Shown: positions 48,464 to 58,748, counted from the first letter of the stretch. The stretch: DNA of 64,000 nt from Variovorax gossypii (GCF_003965815.1 NZ_RXOE01000006.1:1-64000), one strand, 5' to 3'. A program made the numbers and translations. The notes: generated from the letters alone by a model not told the origin.

Positions 48464-49177
48464 TCAGACGGAACGCGTGATGCCGCCGTCCACGCGCAGG
48501 TTCTGCCCGGTGATGTAGCCCGCGCCTTCCGACGCTAGAAAGCCGATGACGGCGGCGATCTCGCTGCTCTTGCCGTAGCGGCCCATCGGAATGCGCGAGC
48601 GGAACTCGGCCTTCTCGGGCAGGCTGTCGATGAAGCCGGGCAGCACGTTGTTCATGCGCACGTTCTTCGCGGCATAGGTGTCAGCGAAGAGCTTGGTGAA
48701 GGCCGCGAGGCCGGCGCGGAACACGCCGGAGGTGGGGAACACGGGGTCGGGCTCGAAGGCCGCGAAGGTGGAGATGTTGATGATCGCGCCGCCGCCCTGC
48801 TGCACCATGAGCGGCGCGACGAGCCGCGCGGGACGCACGGCGCTCAGCAGGTAGACGTCCATGCCGCGATGCCAGTCTTCGTCGGTGATGTCGAGGATGG
48901 GAGCGCGCGGGCCGTGGCCGGCGCTGTTGACCAGCACGTCGACACGACCCCACTGGGCCACGACCTTGTCGACGAGGCGCTTGAGGTCGTCGTTCGACTG
49001 GTTGGAGCCCGTCACGCCGATGCCGCCCAGCTCGGCGGCCAGCGCCTCGCCCTTGCCCGACGACGACAGGATGGCCACGCGGAAGCCGTCATCGGCGAGC
49101 TTGCGTGCCGCGGCGGCACCCATGCCGCTGCCGCCTGCGGTGACGATGGCTACTTTTTTCTGGTCTTCAGAAGACAT
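48464..49177 (-). CDS. SDR-family protein lacking the catalytic Tyr/Lys
   Basis: 237 residues. NAD(P)-binding motif TAGGSGMGAAAARKLA and NSAGHG are intact. The Ser of the catalytic triad is in NISTFAAF. Where YxxxK should follow, the sequence reads TSGVFRAGLAAF, so Tyr is Ser and Lys is Arg. The C-terminal half (SEGAGYITGQNLRVDGG) is normal. Related SDRs with altered triads exist and may bind ligands or use other chemistry. A hairpin overlaps its ribosome site. Confidence 0.8.
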   Translation of the reverse strand: MSSEDQKKVAIVTAGGSGMGAAAARKLADDGFRVAILSSSGKGEALAAELGGIGVTGSNQSNDDLKRLVDKVVAQWGRVDVLVNSAGHGPRAPILDITDEDWHRGMDVYLLSAVRPARLVAPLMVQQGGGAIINISTFAAFEPDPVFPTSGVFRAGLAAFTKLFADTYAAKNVRMNNVLPGFIDSLPEKAEFRSRIPMGRYGKSSEIAAVIGFLASEGAGYITGQNLRVDGGITRSV

Positions 49178-49184
49178 TCGGGAT

Positions 49185-49221
49185 TCCTTGGTTCATGCGA
49201 GAGCTCGCATTTAGCCAAGGA
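49185..49221 (-). promoter_or_regulatory. Nested hairpin covering the ribosome site of the SDR gene
   Basis: Inner arms ATGCGA / TCGCAT (GAGC loop) and outer arms TCCTTGG / CCAAGGA. Read leftward, the outer arm contains the AAGGA ribosome site for the start at 49177. It may sequester the site or be a dyadic operator. Confidence 0.45.
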
Positions 49222-49338
49222 TTCGGATCTCCTGCCAAGTGGAGACTTTCGGCGATGTCCGGGGGCATGCACAGGCCGCCGGGGACATTCGCGGAGCAAG
49301 GCACCCCGTCGGCGTGATCGCACCCCGAAAGAAAAAAC

Positions 49339-49947
49339 TCAGACCGTAGGCAAGGTCGCCTGCATCGAAGCCCGCTGGTTGAACGCCTTGAACCACTTCG
49401 CGCTGTTAGGCGCCTCGGCGCGCCAGTCCACGGAAGGGAAGCGGAAGTCCATGTAGCCCAGCGCGCAGCCGAAGGCGATGGTACCGATGTCGACGCGGTC
49501 GCCGAATGAAGGGGCGGCGGTTTCCAGCCAATCGAGGCCGGTGCGCACCTTGGCGAGCTGGCCGTCGGTCCAGTCGGCCCAGCGCAGTTCCTCGGGGCGC
49601 AGCACGTTCTCGTAGCGTGCGAGCAAGGCGGCGCCGGTCATGCCGTCGGCAAGCGCCAATTCGGTGAGGCGGGCCCAGCGCTCCTTGCCGTCGGACGGGA
49701 ACAGCTTGCCCGACTGCGTGGCATTGAGGTACTCGCAGATCACGCGGCTGTCGAACAGCACCTGGCCGTCGTCGGTGATGAAGGTGGGCACCTGGCCGAG
49801 CGGGTTCTTCGGGATGATGGTGGCGTCGCGCTTCACCGGGCCGGCCGCGCTCGGCAGCTTCTCGATGCGGTCGGCAATGCCGAGCTCGTGGGCCACGACC
49901 ATGCACTTGCGCACGAACGGGGAAGCAGGAGAGAAGAAGATTTTCAT
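49339..49947 (-). CDS. Glutathione S-transferase-like protein
   Basis: 202 residues. N-terminal thioredoxin-like domain: SPASPFVRKCMVVAHELG opens it and DDGQVLFDSRVICEYLN has the Ser/Asp-type GSH site with cis-Pro at QVPTF. A helical C-terminal domain follows. It belongs to the group of small bacterial GSTs near YibF. It lies 25 bases after the flavoprotein stop, so it can be co-transcribed with the catabolic operon and remove electrophilic intermediates. Confidence 0.85.
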   Translation of the reverse strand: MKIFFSPASPFVRKCMVVAHELGIADRIEKLPSAAGPVKRDATIIPKNPLGQVPTFITDDGQVLFDSRVICEYLNATQSGKLFPSDGKERWARLTELALADGMTGAALLARYENVLRPEELRWADWTDGQLAKVRTGLDWLETAAPSFGDRVDIGTIAFGCALGYMDFRFPSVDWRAEAPNSAKWFKAFNQRASMQATLPTV

Positions 49948-49972
49948 GATGATGATGCTGGGAGCTTGTGTT

Positions 49973-51691
49973 TCAGAGCTGAGCCTCGGAGCCGTGCGCC
50001 AGATGCATGCCGGCCACCCAGCCGAAGGTTAGCGCGGGGCCGAGCGTGATGCCAGGCGCGGGGTACTCGCCGCCCATCACCGAATGCATGTCGTTGCCGG
50101 CCACGTAGAGGCCCGCGATGGGAGCGCCCTGCGTATCGAGCACCCGGGCGTTGCCGTCGGCGCGGATGCCGAGCGCGGTGCCGATGTCGCCCGGGTACAC
50201 CTTCACCGCGTAGAACGGCGCCTTCTGCAGCGGGGCGAGGCAGGCGTTGGGCTGGTGCTCGGGGTCGCCGAGGTAGCGGTTGTAGGCGTCGCCGCCCTTG
50301 CCGAAGGCCGGGTCCTGCCCTTGCGCGGCAGGCGGGTTGTATGCGGCGACGGTGCGTGCAAGCCCGGCCGGGTCCACGCCCGCCTGCTTCGCCAGGTCCT
50401 GCAGCGTGTCGGCGCGGAAGAGATATCCCGCGCGCACCAGATGCTCGCGCGGCCGGCCGCCGGGCAATGCGAGGCCCAGGCCCCATTTCTCGACGAAGTC
50501 GCTGTCGCACACCAGCAGCGCCGGAATGCTCGTGGCCTTGCCGTTCGCGCGGTACATGCCGCGCACGAACTCGTGGTACGAGGTCGATTCGTTGACGAAG
50601 CGATCGCCGCGCGCATCGACCGCGATGAGCCCCGGCTTCGCGCGGTCCCACACCAGGTGCGGATAGCGCAGCACGCTGCCATCGGGCCGCGTGAGCAACG
50701 AGACGGGCGCCCACAGCGCCGGCCCCGCATGCCCGATGCCGAGCGTGCCGCCGGCCTCGCGCGCCATGGTGATGCCTTCGCCGACGTTGTCCTGCGGGGA
50801 CATCGAATACGGACCAGTGGGTGCCGGATAGTGCTGGCCGCGCATCGCCGCATTCCACGGAAAGCCACCGGTAGCGACGACCACGCCGCGACGCGCATGC
50901 ACGATGATTTCCTTGCCATCGCGGCGCAGCTTCACGCCGATGACCTTGCCGCCCGCGTCTTGCTCGAGCCCCAATGCCGGCGTGTCGAGCCAGAACGGAA
51001 TGCCCTGCTTCAACACGCCGTGGAAGAGCCGTGCCGCCAGCGCATTGCCCAACAACACGCGAGTGCCGCGATGATGGCCGCTCAGCCTGTCGCCGAAATA
51101 GCGCAGCACCAGCTTCACGCCGTGCTTCCACGAAGCGAACGAACGCCAGACGCCGAGCAGGTGCTTCACGTCCGTCATGTTGACCATCATTCCGCCGAGC
51201 ACGCAGAACTCGGGCAGCGGGTCGCGTAATGTCTTGAAGTGCGCGCCGAGCAGCCGGCCGTCGAACTCGATGGGGTCGAGCGAACGCCCGCCCATGGCAG
51301 CGCCTTCGCGGTCGGGGTAGTAGTCGGGCGAGTAGGTGCGTGCCGCGAGCTTCACGTCGGTGCGCTCGCGCAGGTAGCGCAGCGCGCGCGGGCCCGCGTC
51401 GAGGAAGGCGTGGCGCAACGCCTCGTCGCCGGCGGCGCCCACGGTGTTCTGCAGATAGGTCAGTGCCTTCTCGCGCGTGTCGGGATGGCCGGCTGCTTCC
51501 GCCTGGTCGTTGAGCGGCACCCAGACGGCTCCGCCCGAGATCGCCGTGGAGCCGCCGATGCGGTCGGTCTTCTCGACCACCAGCACGTCGAGCCCTTCCA
51601 GCTTCGCGGTGAGCGCGGCCGAGAGCCCGCCCGCGCCGCTGCCGATCACCACGACGTCGTACGTGGTCTTCTCATCTTGCTGCTGCGGCAT
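49973..51691 (-). CDS. FAD-dependent ketosteroid-dehydrogenase-like flavoprotein
   Basis: 572 residues. FAD motif VVIGSGAGGLSAALTAKLEG opens the protein, with SGGAVWVP soon after. VATGGFPWN is the second flavin segment. The C-terminus GGEYPAPGITLGPALTFGWVAG follows the 3-ketosteroid Delta1-dehydrogenase (KstD) end, including the Tyr and Gly of the active-site YPxPG motif. The family desaturates 3-ketosteroids or related cyclic ketones, or reduces fumarate. The start overlaps the preceding SDR stop by one base (TGATG). Steroid specificity is not proven; alicyclic ketones are equally possible. Confidence 0.85.
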   Translation of the reverse strand: MPQQQDEKTTYDVVVIGSGAGGLSAALTAKLEGLDVLVVEKTDRIGGSTAISGGAVWVPLNDQAEAAGHPDTREKALTYLQNTVGAAGDEALRHAFLDAGPRALRYLRERTDVKLAARTYSPDYYPDREGAAMGGRSLDPIEFDGRLLGAHFKTLRDPLPEFCVLGGMMVNMTDVKHLLGVWRSFASWKHGVKLVLRYFGDRLSGHHRGTRVLLGNALAARLFHGVLKQGIPFWLDTPALGLEQDAGGKVIGVKLRRDGKEIIVHARRGVVVATGGFPWNAAMRGQHYPAPTGPYSMSPQDNVGEGITMAREAGGTLGIGHAGPALWAPVSLLTRPDGSVLRYPHLVWDRAKPGLIAVDARGDRFVNESTSYHEFVRGMYRANGKATSIPALLVCDSDFVEKWGLGLALPGGRPREHLVRAGYLFRADTLQDLAKQAGVDPAGLARTVAAYNPPAAQGQDPAFGKGGDAYNRYLGDPEHQPNACLAPLQKAPFYAVKVYPGDIGTALGIRADGNARVLDTQGAPIAGLYVAGNDMHSVMGGEYPAPGITLGPALTFGWVAGMHLAHGSEAQL

Positions 51692-52434
51692 CAGGCCCCC
51701 GAGCCGCCGAGCGACTTGCCGCCGTCGACGAAGAGCACCTGTCCGGTCACGAAGCAGGTCGATGGCGATGCGAAGAAGGCCACGGCGTTGGCGATGTCCT
51801 CGGGCCGGCCGGCCGCGCCCGTAGGTTGCAACGCGAGCTGCGCGGCCAGCCTCTCGGGCGTGAGCGCGCGCAGCAGCGGCGTGTCGATGAGCCCCGGCGC
51901 AATGGCGTTGACCATGATGCCGCGCGGCGCCAGTTCCATCGCGCTGGCGCGCGTGTAGCCCACCAGCGCGGCCTTCGAGGCCACGTAGTGCGGATGATTC
52001 TTCGCGCCCAGGTAGGCGCGCGAGGCGATGTTGACGATGCGCGCGCCATCGGCCATCTTGCGCGCGGCCTCCTGCGTGAGCGTGGCCACGGCAAGCAGGT
52101 TGACTTCGTACATGCGGCGGAAGTCGGCGGAGCTCACGTCCATGAACTTGCGCTCGTCGAAGATGCCCGCGTTGTTGACCAGCGCGGTGAGCGGCGGCAG
52201 CGCCTGCACCATCGCGCGCACGGCCGGCTCGTCGGTCAGGTCGATGGCACGACATTCCACGTCGAGGCCTTCGGCGCGCAGCGCATCGGTCTCGCGCTGC
52301 GCGAGCTCGCCGTTGTAGTCGGCCATCACCACGCGCCAGCCGTCGCGCGCCATGCGCTCGACGATGGCGCGGCCCATGCCGCTGGCGCCGCCGGTCACGA
52401 GGACGAGCGGCTTTTCTTCACTGCTGTTGTTCAT
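51691..52434 (-). CDS. SDR-family dehydrogenase
   Basis: 247 residues. Cofactor motif TGGASGMGRA, NNAG in the third strand, catalytic Ser in NIASRAY and YVASK (Tyr/Lys). VDGGKSLGG closes the protein. It resembles cyclic-alcohol and 3-ketoacyl reductases. Within this operon it may oxidise an alcohol group of the substrate to the ketone used by the flavoprotein. It is joined directly to the flavoprotein and lies 24 bases after another SDR gene. Confidence 0.88.
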   Translation of the reverse strand: MNNSSEEKPLVLVTGGASGMGRAIVERMARDGWRVVMADYNGELAQRETDALRAEGLDVECRAIDLTDEPAVRAMVQALPPLTALVNNAGIFDERKFMDVSSADFRRMYEVNLLAVATLTQEAARKMADGARIVNIASRAYLGAKNHPHYVASKAALVGYTRASAMELAPRGIMVNAIAPGLIDTPLLRALTPERLAAQLALQPTGAAGRPEDIANAVAFFASPSTCFVTGQVLFVDGGKSLGGSGA

Positions 52435-52458
52435 GTTTGTTCCGTTGGAAGGCGGCCG

Positions 52459-53208
52459 TCAGACCGCCAGGTAGCCGCCGTCGACCGGCAGCACCACGCC
52501 GTTGACGTAGCTCGCCATCGAGGACGCGAGAAAGACGACGGGCCCGGCGATCTCGTCGGCCTCGCCGTGCCGCTTGACCGGCACGCGGCTCAGGTACCAG
52601 TCGGTGCCGTGCTCGGTCTCGCGCTGGCCGGCCGTCATGTCGGTGACCATCAGGCCTGGTGCCACCGCGTTCACGCGCACGCCGTACGGCGCGAGGTCGC
52701 GCGCCAGCACCTGCGTGAGCGAGCGCACCCCGCCCTTGGCCACCACGTAGCCGGCCGAGGAGATGCCCGCGCCGAAAGCCACGATGGACGAGAGGTTCAC
52801 GATGTTGCCGTGCGTGCGCTTGAGCGCCGGCACGAAGGCCTGCGTCACGTTGAACACGCCCTGCAGGTTGACCGACATCACTCGGTCCCAGGCCTCGCGC
52901 GCGCCGGGCTCGTCGAACTTCGAGCGTGCCGAGATGCCGGCGTTGTTCACCAGGATGTCGATGTCGCCGTGCGATGCGGCGATGCGGGCCGCGAGCGCGT
53001 CCACCGCTGCAGCGTCGCTCACGTCGACGCTGTCGGCATCGGCACGGCCACCGGCCTCGCGGATCGATGCAGCCACTTGCCGGGCCACGTCGAGGTCGCG
53101 GTCCACCACCAGCACGCGCGCGCCTTCGGCCGCCATGCGGCGCGCGATGGCCTCGCCCAGGCCGCGCGCCGCGCCGGTGACGAGCGCGAGTTTGTCTTCG
53201 AGAAGCAT
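52459..53208 (-). CDS. SDR-family dehydrogenase
   Basis: 249 residues. Motifs TGAARGLGEA, NNAG, Ser in NLSSIVAF and YVVAK (Tyr/Lys) are all present. It is FabG-like in sequence, but the setting is catabolic: 25 bases after the LivF-like gene and 24 before the next SDR. A second alcohol/ketone step on the imported compound is likely. Confidence 0.88.
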   Translation of the reverse strand: MLLEDKLALVTGAARGLGEAIARRMAAEGARVLVVDRDLDVARQVAASIREAGGRADADSVDVSDAAAVDALAARIAASHGDIDILVNNAGISARSKFDEPGAREAWDRVMSVNLQGVFNVTQAFVPALKRTHGNIVNLSSIVAFGAGISSAGYVVAKGGVRSLTQVLARDLAPYGVRVNAVAPGLMVTDMTAGQRETEHGTDWYLSRVPVKRHGEADEIAGPVVFLASSMASYVNGVVLPVDGGYLAV

Positions 53209-53233
53209 GAAGTTTCCTTTTGCGAAGGCGCCG

Positions 53234-53948
<715 letters not shown>

Positions 53949-53956
<8 letters not shown>

Positions 53957-54725
53957 GCGCGGCTCCCTTTCCATTTCCCTTGCCCAGATAGGCCTCGATC
54001 ACGCGCGCATTGCTGCCGATTTCCGAAGGCGTGCCCTCGGCGATCTTCTCGCCGAAGGCCATCACGGTGATGCGGTCCGAGATCGACATCACCAGCTGCA
54101 TCACGTGCTCGACCAGCAGCACGGTGATGCCGTCTCTCGCCACCAGCTCCTTCAGCAGCCGGTCGAGGCTTTCGATCTCGCGGTTGCGCAGGCCGGCGGC
54201 GGGCTCGTCGAGCAGCAGCAGCCTGGGCTTGATGGCCAGCGCGCGCGCCAGCTCCAGCAGCTTCTGGCGGCCGAAGTCGAGGTCGCGCGCGGGCTGGTCG
54301 CGCTCGTCGGCCAGGCCCACGCGCTCCAGCAGGTGCAGGGCGTAGTCCTCGGTCTCGCGATCGGGCCGGCACAGCAGGCGTCCCAGCGTGCCGGCGGCAC
54401 GCGCATGGGTGCCGAGCAGCACGTTCTCCAGCACCGACAGCTCGGCGAAGAGCTCCAGGTTCTGGAAGGTGCGCGCGATGCCCAGCGAGGCCATGCGATG
54501 CGGCGCCACGCGCGTGAGCTCCCGGCCCTCGAAGGTCACGCTGCCGCTGCTGGGCGTGTAGAAGCGCGAGATGCAGTTGAAGGTGGTCGACTTGCCCGCG
54601 CCGTTCGGTCCGATCAGCGCATGGATGCGGCCCTGCTCCACCTGGAACGAGAGTCCGTTCACCGCCTTGAGGCCGCCGAACACCACGCTGATGTCGCGCA
54701 CGTCGAGGAATGCCGTCGCGCTCAT
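53949..54725 (-). CDS. LIV-type ABC importer ATPase (LivG-like), second importer
   Basis: 258 residues. Walker A GPNGAGKSTTF, Q-loop ARTFQNLELF, signature LDFGRQKLLELARAL, Walker B LLLLDEPAAGLR and LLVEHVM with the switch His. It starts inside the LivM-like stop (ATGA) and overlaps the LivF-like gene by 8 bases. Confidence 0.9.
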
Positions 54726-55711
54726 CGCACGGCCTCCGCCGCGTTGACCGAGGTTGCGCGCTGCGCCTTGCGGCGCGCCGCGAACAGCGACGCCATGCCC
54801 TTGGGCAGGAACATCATGAAGAGCATGAGGATGCCGCCGTAGATGATTTCCTGGTACGACGGCGCCTGCCGCAGCAGTTCCGACACCAGTCCGAACACGA
54901 TGGCACCCGCCACCGCGCCGCGCACCGAGCCGAGGCCGCCCACCACAACCATCGTGAGGATCAGGATGGTGGTCTGGAAGCCCAGGCTCTCGGGATGGAT
55001 GAACGAGGTGAAGAGCGTGTACATGCCGCCCGCCACGCCCGCGAAGGCCGCCGAGAGCACGAAGGCAGTGACCTTCACCGCGCGCGTGTTCACGCCCATG
55101 GCCACAGCCGCCACGTCGCTCTCGCGCACCGCGCGGAACGACGAGCCCAGCCGCGAGCGCGACAGCGCCACCGTGAGCCACAGCATCAGCGCCGCGATGG
55201 CCACCACGAAGGGATACGCCTGCAGGTCGTTCATCAGCTGCAGTCCGCCCAGCGAAGCCGGCTTCATCTGCAGTCCGTTCGAACCGTTCGTCACCGACTC
55301 CCAGTTCAGGAACACCCACTGCATCGCCTCGCCGAAGGCGAAGGTGGCGAGTGCGAGGTAGATGTCGCGCATGCGCAGCGCCAGCAGGCCGATGACCCAG
55401 CCCAGCGCGGCCGAGAGCACCGCGCCCGCGAGGATCGAGACGAAGAACGGCGGCTGCCACTGGTTGTTGATGAGCCCGGCCGTGTAGATGCCGATGCCGA
55501 AGAAGGCCGCGTGCGAGAGTGCGAACTGCCCGGTCTCGCCGATGACCAGGTGCATGCCGAGCGCGAGCACGGTGAACACCATCAGCAGGTTGACCACGTA
55601 CAGCACGTAGCCGCTGGTGGTGAATGGCAGCACCGCGAGCACCAGCGCCATGACCAGCAGCACCGCGCGGTCGCGCCACGGAGATGAAGAAGAAGCAGGA
55701 GACACGCTCAT
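54722..55711 (-). CDS. LIV-type ABC importer permease (LivM-like), second importer
   Basis: 329 residues with about ten membrane helices. GETGQFALSHAAFFGIGIYTAG is the LivM signature and VVVGGLGSVRGAVAGAIVFG is the coupling segment. The Ala/Arg-rich tail has no repeat-derived peptide, unlike the other importer's LivM. 4-base overlaps link it to LivH and LivG genes. Confidence 0.9.
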   Translation of the reverse strand: MSVSPASSSSPWRDRAVLLVMALVLAVLPFTTSGYVLYVVNLLMVFTVLALGMHLVIGETGQFALSHAAFFGIGIYTAGLINNQWQPPFFVSILAGAVLSAALGWVIGLLALRMRDIYLALATFAFGEAMQWVFLNWESVTNGSNGLQMKPASLGGLQLMNDLQAYPFVVAIAALMLWLTVALSRSRLGSSFRAVRESDVAAVAMGVNTRAVKVTAFVLSAAFAGVAGGMYTLFTSFIHPESLGFQTTILILTMVVVGGLGSVRGAVAGAIVFGLVSELLRQAPSYQEIIYGGILMLFMMFLPKGMASLFAARRKAQRATSVNAAEAVR

Positions 55712-56610
55712 ACCTTCTTCACCTGCGGCTTTCCGCCGAGCAGGCCTTGCGGGCGCACCAGCAGCACCACCATGATCGCCACGAAGGGCGCGACCACGAT
55801 GGCGTTGGACGAAATGAAGAGCCCCACCAGGTTCTCGACGATGCCGATGATGAAGCCGCCCACCACCGCGCCCGGCAGGCTGGTGAAGCCGCCGACGATG
55901 GCGGCCGCGTAGGCCAGGATGGCGATGTGGCCGATGTCGGGCGTGATGAGGATCTTGGGCGTGATGAGCAGCGCCGAGATGGCCGAGATGACGCCCGTGA
56001 GCGCCCAGATCTGCATGCGGATGCTGCCGAGCTTCACGCCAACGATCTGCGCGCCGCGCGGGTTCATGCCCACCGCGCGCATGGCCTGGCCGGTGCGGGT
56101 GCGCGTGAACATCAGGTACAGCAGCACCATCGTCACCACCGCCGAGCCGAAGATGGCCAGGTCGAGCAGCGTGAGCGAGGCCTGTCCGATGGTGATCGGG
56201 TCCTGCGGCACCAGCGAGGGCAGCGAGCGCGGCGTGTCGCCCAGGCCGGTCTTGCGCACCAGGCCCTTGAGCAGGTAGGCGAAGCCCAGCGTGGCGATGA
56301 CGAGCTGCACGCCCACGCCGCGCGAGGCGGTCACGCGCTGCATCACCACGCGCTGGAAGAGCGCGGCGAGCAATGCCGTGACCGCGATGCTCGCGAGCAC
56401 CGCGCCCCAGTAGGGCCAGCCCCACACCACGAGCGGGAAGAGCGCGGCGTAGCCGCCGGCCATGAAGATCTCGCCCTGCGAGAAGTTCGGCACGTCGGTG
56501 GTCTTGAAGACCATGACGATCGCCACCGCGAGCAGCGCGTAGACGCTGCCGGTGACGATGCCGGACAGCACGCCCTGCTGCACGAAAAGCCAGATGTCGG
56601 AAAGGCTCAT
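55708..56610 (-). CDS. LIV-type ABC importer permease (LivH-like), second importer
   Basis: 300 residues with about eight membrane helices. The opening GSVYALLAVAIVMVFKTTDVPNFSQGEIFMAGGYAAL fits LivH, and VGGFTSLPGAVVGGFIIGI is the coupling segment. It follows the receptor by 16 bases. Confidence 0.9.
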   Translation of the reverse strand: MSLSDIWLFVQQGVLSGIVTGSVYALLAVAIVMVFKTTDVPNFSQGEIFMAGGYAALFPLVVWGWPYWGAVLASIAVTALLAALFQRVVMQRVTASRGVGVQLVIATLGFAYLLKGLVRKTGLGDTPRSLPSLVPQDPITIGQASLTLLDLAIFGSAVVTMVLLYLMFTRTRTGQAMRAVGMNPRGAQIVGVKLGSIRMQIWALTGVISAISALLITPKILITPDIGHIAILAYAAAIVGGFTSLPGAVVGGFIIGIVENLVGLFISSNAIVVAPFVAIMVVLLVRPQGLLGGKPQVKKV

Positions 56611-56626
56611 GGGTTCGCGGCCGTCC

Positions 56627-57844
56627 TCAGGGCTTGTACTTCCACACGCTCTTGTAGCTGCCGGGCACGAGCGTCATGTTGGTTGCGTCGAACTTGATGT
56701 AGATGGCCGCTTCCTGCGCGGCGCGGTCGTCGGGGCCGAACTCGATGGGGCCGGCCATCACGCCGGAGTCGAACTTCATCGTCGACAGCGCCGTGAGCAC
56801 CTTCTCGCGCGTGGGGCTGGGCCCGGCCGCCTTCAGCGCGTTGACCACCGCCATGGCAGAAGGAATGCCGTAGGGCATGTAGGTCTGCGGGTAGCCGGGC
56901 TTGGAGGCCAGGTCGGGGTAGGAGGCCTTGTACATGTCGTACACCCACTTCAGCTTGGGACCGCCGGGCACGTCGGCCAGCACTTCCTGGATGTAGACGT
57001 TCTTGAAGGCGTCCTTGTTGCCGACGTTCTCCACCAGCTGCTTCAGGTCGGCGGTGGAGTTCACGGCCAGCACGATGGGCTTGTTGAAGCCGAGCTCGAA
57101 GGCGCGCTTGACGATCAGGCTCACGGGGCGCGCGTAGGTGGTGAGCAGCAGCACGTCGGGGTTGGCGGCCTTGATCTTCAGCATGGGCGCCGTGACGTCG
57201 GTGATGTTCGGGTTGACCGACTGCACCTGCAGGTCGATGCCGCCGAGCGCCTTGGCCTGCGCCTGGGCCGATTCCAGGTTCCAGCCGCCGTAGGCGTCGT
57301 CGTGGTTGATGTAGCCGATCTTCTTGGCCTTGAGGTGCTCGCTCGCGAACTGCACCATCGAACCGCCCACCGCGTGCTGCGAGATGGAGAACGCGCCGTA
57401 GATGTACTTCGAGGGCGGATACAGCGCGCCGTCGCCCGAGGCGTTGAGCATCACCAGCGGGATCTTCGCGCGCTCGACGTATTCGCGCGCGCCCACCACG
57501 GCGGCCGAGCAGGAGCCGCCGTTGAGCAGGAACACCTGGTCCTGCTCGGTGAGCTTCTTCACCGCGGCCAGCAGGTCGTTGGCGTTGCAGCGGTCGTCCT
57601 CCACCACGAGCTCGATCTTGCGGCCGTTCACGCCGCCTTCCTTGTTGACCTTGTCGTAGTACATCTTCGCGGCGTTGATGACGTCGAAGCCGTAGTTCAT
57701 CGACGCGCCCGACATCGGCGAGAACATGCCGATCTTGATGGTCTTGTCGGTCAGGCCGGGCTCGGCCTGCGCGAGCGCGGCGGGCGAGGCCACGCAGAGC
57801 ACTGCGCCCAGGGCCAATGCAGAAATCAGGAAGTTCTTTTTCAT
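56627..57844 (-). CDS. LIV-type ABC importer receptor, second importer
   Basis: 405 residues with a cleavable signal (ISALALGAVLCVASPAALAQA). Type I fold: IGMFSPMSGASMNYGFDVINAAKMYYDKVN, NGGSCSAAVVGAREY and a later YGGWNLESAQ. It should bind a hydrophobic or carboxylated compound later handled by the SDR and flavoprotein genes of the same operon. It lies 53 bases after the first SDR gene. Confidence 0.9.
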   Translation of the reverse strand: MKKNFLISALALGAVLCVASPAALAQAEPGLTDKTIKIGMFSPMSGASMNYGFDVINAAKMYYDKVNKEGGVNGRKIELVVEDDRCNANDLLAAVKKLTEQDQVFLLNGGSCSAAVVGAREYVERAKIPLVMLNASGDGALYPPSKYIYGAFSISQHAVGGSMVQFASEHLKAKKIGYINHDDAYGGWNLESAQAQAKALGGIDLQVQSVNPNITDVTAPMLKIKAANPDVLLLTTYARPVSLIVKRAFELGFNKPIVLAVNSTADLKQLVENVGNKDAFKNVYIQEVLADVPGGPKLKWVYDMYKASYPDLASKPGYPQTYMPYGIPSAMAVVNALKAAGPSPTREKVLTALSTMKFDSGVMAGPIEFGPDDRAAQEAAIYIKFDATNMTLVPGSYKSVWKYKP

Positions 57845-57897
57845 GAGCTGTCTCCGTTCGTTGGAATGAAGGGGTGAAGGACCGGTGCGTTGCCGTG

Positions 57898-58677
57898 TCA
57901 CTGCATGCGGTAGCCGCCGTTGACGTCGATCACGTTGCCCGTGATGTAGGCCGCCTGTTCCGAGACCAGGTAGTCGACTGCGCCCGCCACGTCGTCCACC
58001 GTGCCGATGCGCCCGAGCGGGATGTTGGCGGCGGCCGCGTCGAGCGCGCCGCTGCTGCGCACGGTGCCGCGCAGCATGTCGGTGTCGATCAGGCCTGGCG
58101 CCACCGAATTGACGGTGATGCCCATGTGCGCCGATTCGCGCGCCATGGCCTTGGTGAGGCCCAGCACCGCCGACTTGGCACCGATGTAGGTGGCGCTGGA
58201 GCGGTAGCCGCCGAGCTGCGCCGCCACCGAGCCGAAGGTGACGATGCGCCCGTGCGCCACGGGCTTCGCCTCGCGGCGGCGCAGGTATGCACGCCCGCAG
58301 AGGAACACGCTGCGCGCGTTCACGGCGAAGGTGCGCTCCCAGTCTTCGAGCGTGGTGTCCTTGATGAGGGAGCGCTCGCCGCCCGGCATCAGCAGCACGC
58401 CGGCCACGCAGACCAGCGCGGCGACGGGGCCGATGCTGCCCTCGATGTCGTCGAACACGGCCTCGACGGCCGCTTCATCGCTCACGTCGAACTGGCGGAA
58501 GTGGTGCCCCTCGCCCAGCGACTGCGCCACGGCGCGCGCGTTGCCGCCGTCGATGTCGGCGACGACGACGCGATAGCCGCTGGCCGCGAGCCGGCGGCAC
58601 ACGGCCTCTCCGATGCCCCGGCCGCCGCCGGTCACGAGGGCCAGCCGGCCGTGGGGTTGTGCATGATGGTCCGCCAT
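57898..58677 (-). CDS. SDR-family dehydrogenase, first gene of the LIV/flavoprotein operon
   Basis: 259 residues from the ATG at 58677, preceded by GGAG. Motifs TGGGRGIGEA, CVAG (in place of NNAG), Ser in TFGSVAAQ and YIGAK (Tyr/Lys) are present. VNGGYRMQ ends the protein. It is divergent from an FCD-type GntR gene, with two inverted TCATGTATAC boxes in the gap. It probably acts early on the imported compound. Confidence 0.87.
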   Translation of the reverse strand: MADHHAQPHGRLALVTGGGRGIGEAVCRRLAASGYRVVVADIDGGNARAVAQSLGEGHHFRQFDVSDEAAVEAVFDDIEGSIGPVAALVCVAGVLLMPGGERSLIKDTTLEDWERTFAVNARSVFLCGRAYLRRREAKPVAHGRIVTFGSVAAQLGGYRSSATYIGAKSAVLGLTKAMARESAHMGITVNSVAPGLIDTDMLRGTVRSSGALDAAAANIPLGRIGTVDDVAGAVDYLVSEQAAYITGNVIDVNGGYRMQ

Positions 58678-58738
58678 GGGCTGCAGGGTCTCCGGGCCGC
58701 GCAGGGGCGGCTTGAAAGTTGATCGAGGGCCGCATTGT

Positions 58739-58748
58739 GTATACATGA
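58739..58748 (-). promoter_or_regulatory. GntR/FCD operator candidate in front of the SDR operon
   Basis: Reads TCATGTATAC on the minus strand, within TGTATACA (58738-58745). It lies 61 bases before the SDR start. It is an inverted copy of the box preceding the GntR gene. Confidence 0.55.
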
